Shown: piece by piece, positions 13,115 through 16,030 of the stretch | Numbering within the stretch: position 1 is the stretch's first letter | Layout of the letters: every line of letters starts with the position of its first letter | DNA from: Candidatus Omnitrophota bacterium | Lineage (GTDB): Bacteria; Omnitrophota; Omnitrophia; Omnitrophales; JACROU01 | Direction of reading: 5' to 3' | Assembly: GCA_016206875.1 (NCBI GenBank) | Contig: JACQQR010000262.1 | Span: 1-16,030 of the forward strand | Length of the DNA: 16,030 nt | Notes under the pieces: generated by a model | Seen by the model: only the letters and a program-made list of their open reading frames with translations | The model's database searches: none | Told to the model about the DNA's origin: nothing | Made by a program: the position numbers and the translations under genes

Positions 13115-13205
13115 TTTGTCATTCCCGCAAAAGCGGGAATCCAGCGACTTTCGTACTGCACCAAAGGCAAAGTCACTGGACCCCCGCTTGCGCGGGGGTG
13201 ACAAA
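13115..13205. repeat. 91-bp composite palindromic element between nuoL and nuoM
   Basis: The ends are TTTGTCA (13115-13121) and TGACAAA (13199-13205). Inside are a hairpin TTCCCGC-aaaa-GCGGGAA, an inner inverted pair CCAGCGACTTT/AAAGTCACTGG, and a second hairpin ACCCCCGC-ttgc-GCGGGGGT. It resembles the widespread ATTCCCGC...GCGGGAAT family (Neisseria dRS3-like, often seen as small MITE-like units). Its translation extends the nuoM frame artificially. Confidence 0.85.
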
Positions 13206-13253
13206 CCACGCATGAATTTACCGAACGCAGTACTGGATGACAAAAACAATATT

Positions 13254-14738
13254 ATGCTCGACATTACTTTTTTACTTGTAGCCATTCCCGCATTGGCGGC
13301 GCTGCTTATCAGCTTGCTGCCATCTCATTCATACCGGGCCATTCGAGCGATGGCCCATCTGGCCATGGCTCTTGAACTGGTGTTGGCTTTATTTCTCATC
13401 TTCTCGTTTGACCGCACGCTGGCGGGCTTTCAATTTGTTACGGATTTGGCCTGGACCGTCAAACCTAAAATTTCTCTACTCCTCGGCGTAGACGGCATCA
13501 GCTTGTGGATGGTGCTTCTCACGGCCATCGTCGGCTGGGCGGCGCTTTTTGCGACGGGAAATATCCAAGAAAAAGTGAAAGGCTTTTTCCTTTCCTACAT
13601 GACCTTGGTGTGCGGCGCCATGGGCACATTCATGTCGCTGGATTTATTTTTCTTTTTCTTCTTCTACGAAATCGAGGCCTTAGTGACCTATCCGCTTATC
13701 AGCATTTGGGGCCGCGGCGACCGCAAATATGCGGCAATGCAATTCACCATTTTTTCTGTGCTGGGAAGCGCGTTTGTGCTCATTGGAATTCTGGCGCTTT
13801 ACTTTCTCTCGGGAAACACGTCTTTACAAATTCCCCAGCTTCTATCAGGCTTCGAGACCGTGCCGTTGGCTATTGAAATCCAGCGCCGCATTTTCCCTTT
13901 ATTTTTTGTCGGTTTTGGAATTTTGGCGGCGCTTTGGCCTTTTCATGCCTGGGGGCCTATAGGTTACGCCGAAGCCCCGCCCGCGGCGAGCATGCTTTTT
14001 AGCGGTATTCTCAAAACCCTGGGCGCATACGGTTTAATCCGCGTGGGGCTGGGTTTGTTTCCTGAAGCGGCGCGGGCCTGGATGCCTGCGCTGTTGGCGC
14101 TGGCTCTTGTGAACCTAATCTATGTGGGATTTGTGGCGCTGGCGCAAAAGAATTTGCGCCTGTTGATCGGTTATGCCAGCGCAAGCCATATGGGATTTGC
14201 GCTGGCCGGCATTGCCTGCGCAGATGTGCTCGGCATTTCCGGCGCCCTACTGATTTTATTCGCGCATGGCCTATTGATGGCGCTTTTGTTTTTACTGGTT
14301 TATCTGATGGAAGAAAAAGGCTTGGGTTCCGGTGTATCGGATCAAGGGGGTTTGGCGGCAACATGGCCCGTAACCGCAACTTATTTTAGCCTGGCGGCCT
14401 TGGCTTCTTTGGGCATTCCGGGTTTCGCCAATTTTGCCGGCGAGCTCACCGTGCTCTTCGCCCTCTTCAATCACTTTGGCCCTTGGGCGGCCGCCGGCGC
14501 CTTGGTCAGTGTGCTTCTCACCGCGCTCTATATGCTGCGGGCCGTTCGAAATTTGTTCTTCGGCCCGGAAAAAGAATTGCGGCACACAGGCGAGGAGCCG
14601 GTTCGCCATTTCTGGCGGCATGCCCCGTTGGTGTTGCTGATTGGCGCATTGATTTTTTCTGGATTTTTTCCGAATCTACCGATGTCGTATTTTAAAACTT
14701 CAGCAAGCCAAAACATGACCACCTTGTATGATCGTTGA
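13254..14738 (+). CDS. nuoM: NADH-quinone oxidoreductase subunit M (NuoM), TM7 lysine absent
   Basis: NuoM is an antiporter-like complex I subunit; from ATG 13254 it has 494 residues (E. coli 509). The frame extends upstream to about 13116, but that part translates the 91-bp repeat (KRESS...RLRGGDK), so it is not native; an ATG at 13212 is a second option. Conserved residues are Glu139 in FFYEIEALVTYP (TM5), Lys254 in GILKTLGAYGLIR (TM8), NLRLLIGYASASHMG, and Glu397 in NFAGELTVLF (TM12). Aligned to E. coli by the PxH motif, the essential TM7 lysine (Lys234) is Leu224 (GFGILAALWPFHAW), and the usual WLPDAH is WGPIGYA. This looks like the divergent NuoM subfamily with an APPAAS motif. It overlaps nuoN by 11 bases. 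Confidence 0.95.
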   Translation: MLDITFLLVAIPALAALLISLLPSHSYRAIRAMAHLAMALELVLALFLIFSFDRTLAGFQFVTDLAWTVKPKISLLLGVDGISLWMVLLTAIVGWAALFATGNIQEKVKGFFLSYMTLVCGAMGTFMSLDLFFFFFFYEIEALVTYPLISIWGRGDRKYAAMQFTIFSVLGSAFVLIGILALYFLSGNTSLQIPQLLSGFETVPLAIEIQRRIFPLFFVGFGILAALWPFHAWGPIGYAEAPPAASMLFSGILKTLGAYGLIRVGLGLFPEAARAWMPALLALALVNLIYVGFVALAQKNLRLLIGYASASHMGFALAGIACADVLGISGALLILFAHGLLMALLFLLVYLMEEKGLGSGVSDQGGLAATWPVTATYFSLAALASLGIPGFANFAGELTVLFALFNHFGPWAAAGALVSVLLTALYMLRAVRNLFFGPEKELRHTGEEPVRHFWRHAPLVLLIGALIFSGFFPNLPMSYFKTSASQNMTTLYDR

Positions 14739-16030
14739 ACTCACACTCATTGCCTGTATCGGCCTCGTGCTCGTAGCGGATATGTTTTTCCCGAAGGCTA
14801 AAATTCACCTTCTTGGCTATTTGACTGCCACGGGATTTGTGGCCGCGTTTCTTTTGAATGGTCTATTTCTCTCCAAATCCGTTACTGCCTTCAACGGCGC
14901 CTATATTTCCGACAGCTTCTCGGTCATTGCGAAATTTCTATTCCTGGGCATTGGTTTTTTCGTCGTGCTGATGACCCGCGAATATTCCAGAAAATTAGAA
15001 AAAGGCCAAGGCGAATTTTATCTGCTGATTGTAACCGCCACGCTGGGCATGAGTATCCTGGCTTCCAGCATGAATTTGATTCTTATTTTTATTGCGCTTG
15101 AGGCGCTGACCTTCTCCAGCTATATCATGACGGCGTACCTGAAGCATGAAGCCAGTTCTATAGAAGCGGGCATTAAGTACCTGATTTTTGGCGCCATAGC
15201 CGCTTGTTTTCTTTTGCTGGGCATTGCCCTCATCTACGGCGGCGCGGGGACTTTTGATTTGGCACAAGTCGCGGCCCTGATGAAAATGCACGGCGCCGCA
15301 GCCAAATGGCTGGTGTTTGGCTTTCTATTTTTGGCGCTGGGCATTACCTTTAAGCTTGCGGCGGCGCCGTTTCACCTTTGGGCGCCGGATGTGTATCAAG
15401 GCGCTCCGACTCCGGTGACCGCTTTTTTGGCGGTGGGTTCGAAAACGGCGGGTGTCATTTTATTTCTGCGGATTTTTTATGAGGTATTCGCGCCCATTCA
15501 CGCGCACGGCGCATTAGTGTTGAGCATACTGGCTGCTGTTTCGCTGATTTATGCGAATCTTTCTGCGCTGCCTCAAACCAATATCAAGCGCCTGTTCGGA
15601 TATTCCAGCATTTCTCACGCCGGGTATATTTTGATGGGCATGGTCGCGCCCAGTGTATCCGGGGTGGCATACATTCTTTTTTATCTGGTGAGCTATGCCG
15701 TGACCAACCTGTGCGCTTTCTTCGTTATCTCGCTTCAATCCTCGCATCAAGAAAGCGACAACATTATTGATTATCGCGGCTTGGGCAAGCGCTCGCCCTT
15801 TTTGGCGGCCTGCCTTTTAATCTCGCTTCTTTCCCTGGTCGGCATTCCCCCCACCAGCGGATTCGTGGCAAAATTATTTTTAATTATCTCCGCCATCCAG
15901 CAGGGCTATTTGTGGCTGGCCGTGATCGCAATTTTTGCCGCAGTAGTGAGCGTATTTTATTATTTATCCATAGCCGAAAAAATGTTTTTGCAAGAACCTT
16001 CCGACAAAACTCCGCTGAAAGCCCCCGCCC
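14728..16030 (+). CDS. nuoN: NADH-quinone oxidoreductase subunit N (NuoN), 3' end beyond window
   Basis: The frame from ATG 14728 stays open for 434 codons to the window end (E. coli NuoN 485, so the tail is missing). It begins MIVELTLIACIGLVLVADMFFPK, as NuoN proteins do. Glu125 in FIALEALTFSSYIM (TM5) and Lys209 in ITFKLAAAPFHLWAPDVYQG (TM7) are the expected proton-path residues. GAPTPVTAFLAVGSKTAG, TNIKRLFGYSSISHAGY and GIPPTSGFVAKLFL are textbook family motifs. NuoN is the third antiporter-like subunit, next to NuoK and NuoM in the membrane arm. The start lies inside the last codons of nuoM with no Shine-Dalgarno of its own, so it is probably translated by coupling. Confidence 0.96.
   Translation, partial: MIVELTLIACIGLVLVADMFFPKAKIHLLGYLTATGFVAAFLLNGLFLSKSVTAFNGAYISDSFSVIAKFLFLGIGFFVVLMTREYSRKLEKGQGEFYLLIVTATLGMSILASSMNLILIFIALEALTFSSYIMTAYLKHEASSIEAGIKYLIFGAIAACFLLLGIALIYGGAGTFDLAQVAALMKMHGAAAKWLVFGFLFLALGITFKLAAAPFHLWAPDVYQGAPTPVTAFLAVGSKTAGVILFLRIFYEVFAPIHAHGALVLSILAAVSLIYANLSALPQTNIKRLFGYSSISHAGYILMGMVAPSVSGVAYILFYLVSYAVTNLCAFFVISLQSSHQESDNIIDYRGLGKRSPFLAACLLISLLSLVGIPPTSGFVAKLFLIISAIQQGYLWLAVIAIFAAVVSVFYYLSIAEKMFLQEPSDKTPLKAPA

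Noticed and set aside
13116..13253. Extended nuoM N-terminus
   Set aside because: It translates a palindromic repeat element. The segment from 13254 matches the usual NuoM first helix.
10833..15000. Mrp Na+/H+ antiporter or membrane hydrogenase operon instead of complex I
   Set aside because: NuoJ, NuoK and the J-K-L-M-N order with a typical NuoN fit complex I; no MrpE/F/G or hydrogenase subunit is seen. A variant electron-input module cannot be excluded from this window.

Overview
The window looks like a chromosomal fragment of an uncultivated Gram-negative (two-membrane) bacterium. My best guess is Candidatus Omnitrophota (formerly OP3). The guess rests on a giant secreted protein gene with a TIKI/ChaN-like N-terminal domain, outer-membrane lipoprotein machinery, a complex I membrane arm, and many small palindromic repeats both between and inside genes. 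No rRNA, tRNA, integrase or transposase gene is visible, so taxonomy is an inference.

Layout. (1) 1-617: the last codons of an unknown membrane protein, then a COG0720 (QueD/PTPS family) gene bracketed by copies of the palindrome GTGAC[T/A]GTCAC. The copy after the gene is an elaborate element of about 84 bp that supplies the gene's own stop codon. (2) 631-2925: a tight plus-strand operon that matches the ydbH-ynbE-ydbL set (AsmA-like bridge protein, small outer-membrane lipoprotein, periplasmic DUF1318 partner), with a shortened YdbH. A fourth gene encodes a secreted, highly charged coiled-coil protein. A strong bidirectional hairpin (2939-2984) closes it. (3) 2991-10088, minus strand: one 2365-residue gene with a signal peptide, an N-terminal TIKI/ChaN/TraB-like domain, two hydrophobic membrane regions and about 1,800 residues I cannot assign. 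Several palindromic repeats lie inside this reading frame. (4) 10089-10320: a divergent promoter region. (5) 10321-16030, plus strand: nuoJ, nuoK, nuoL, nuoM and nuoN (cut by the window end), the membrane arm of NADH:quinone oxidoreductase. Palindromic elements are inserted between nuoK and nuoL and between nuoL and nuoM.

How the parts work together: the nuo genes encode adjacent proton-translocating subunits of one inner-membrane complex, and the ydbH-like set would act in envelope lipid homeostasis. The giant protein is unlinked in function as far as can be seen. The most useful points for a second look are the Cys-less ExxHGH active site of the QueD homologue (PTPS-III signature), the missing TM7 lysine in NuoM while NuoL and NuoN keep theirs, the mini-YdbH, the giant protein with its recurring A-x-S-L-G motif, and the family of palindromic elements that supply stop codons, separate operon genes and sit in frame inside the giant gene.
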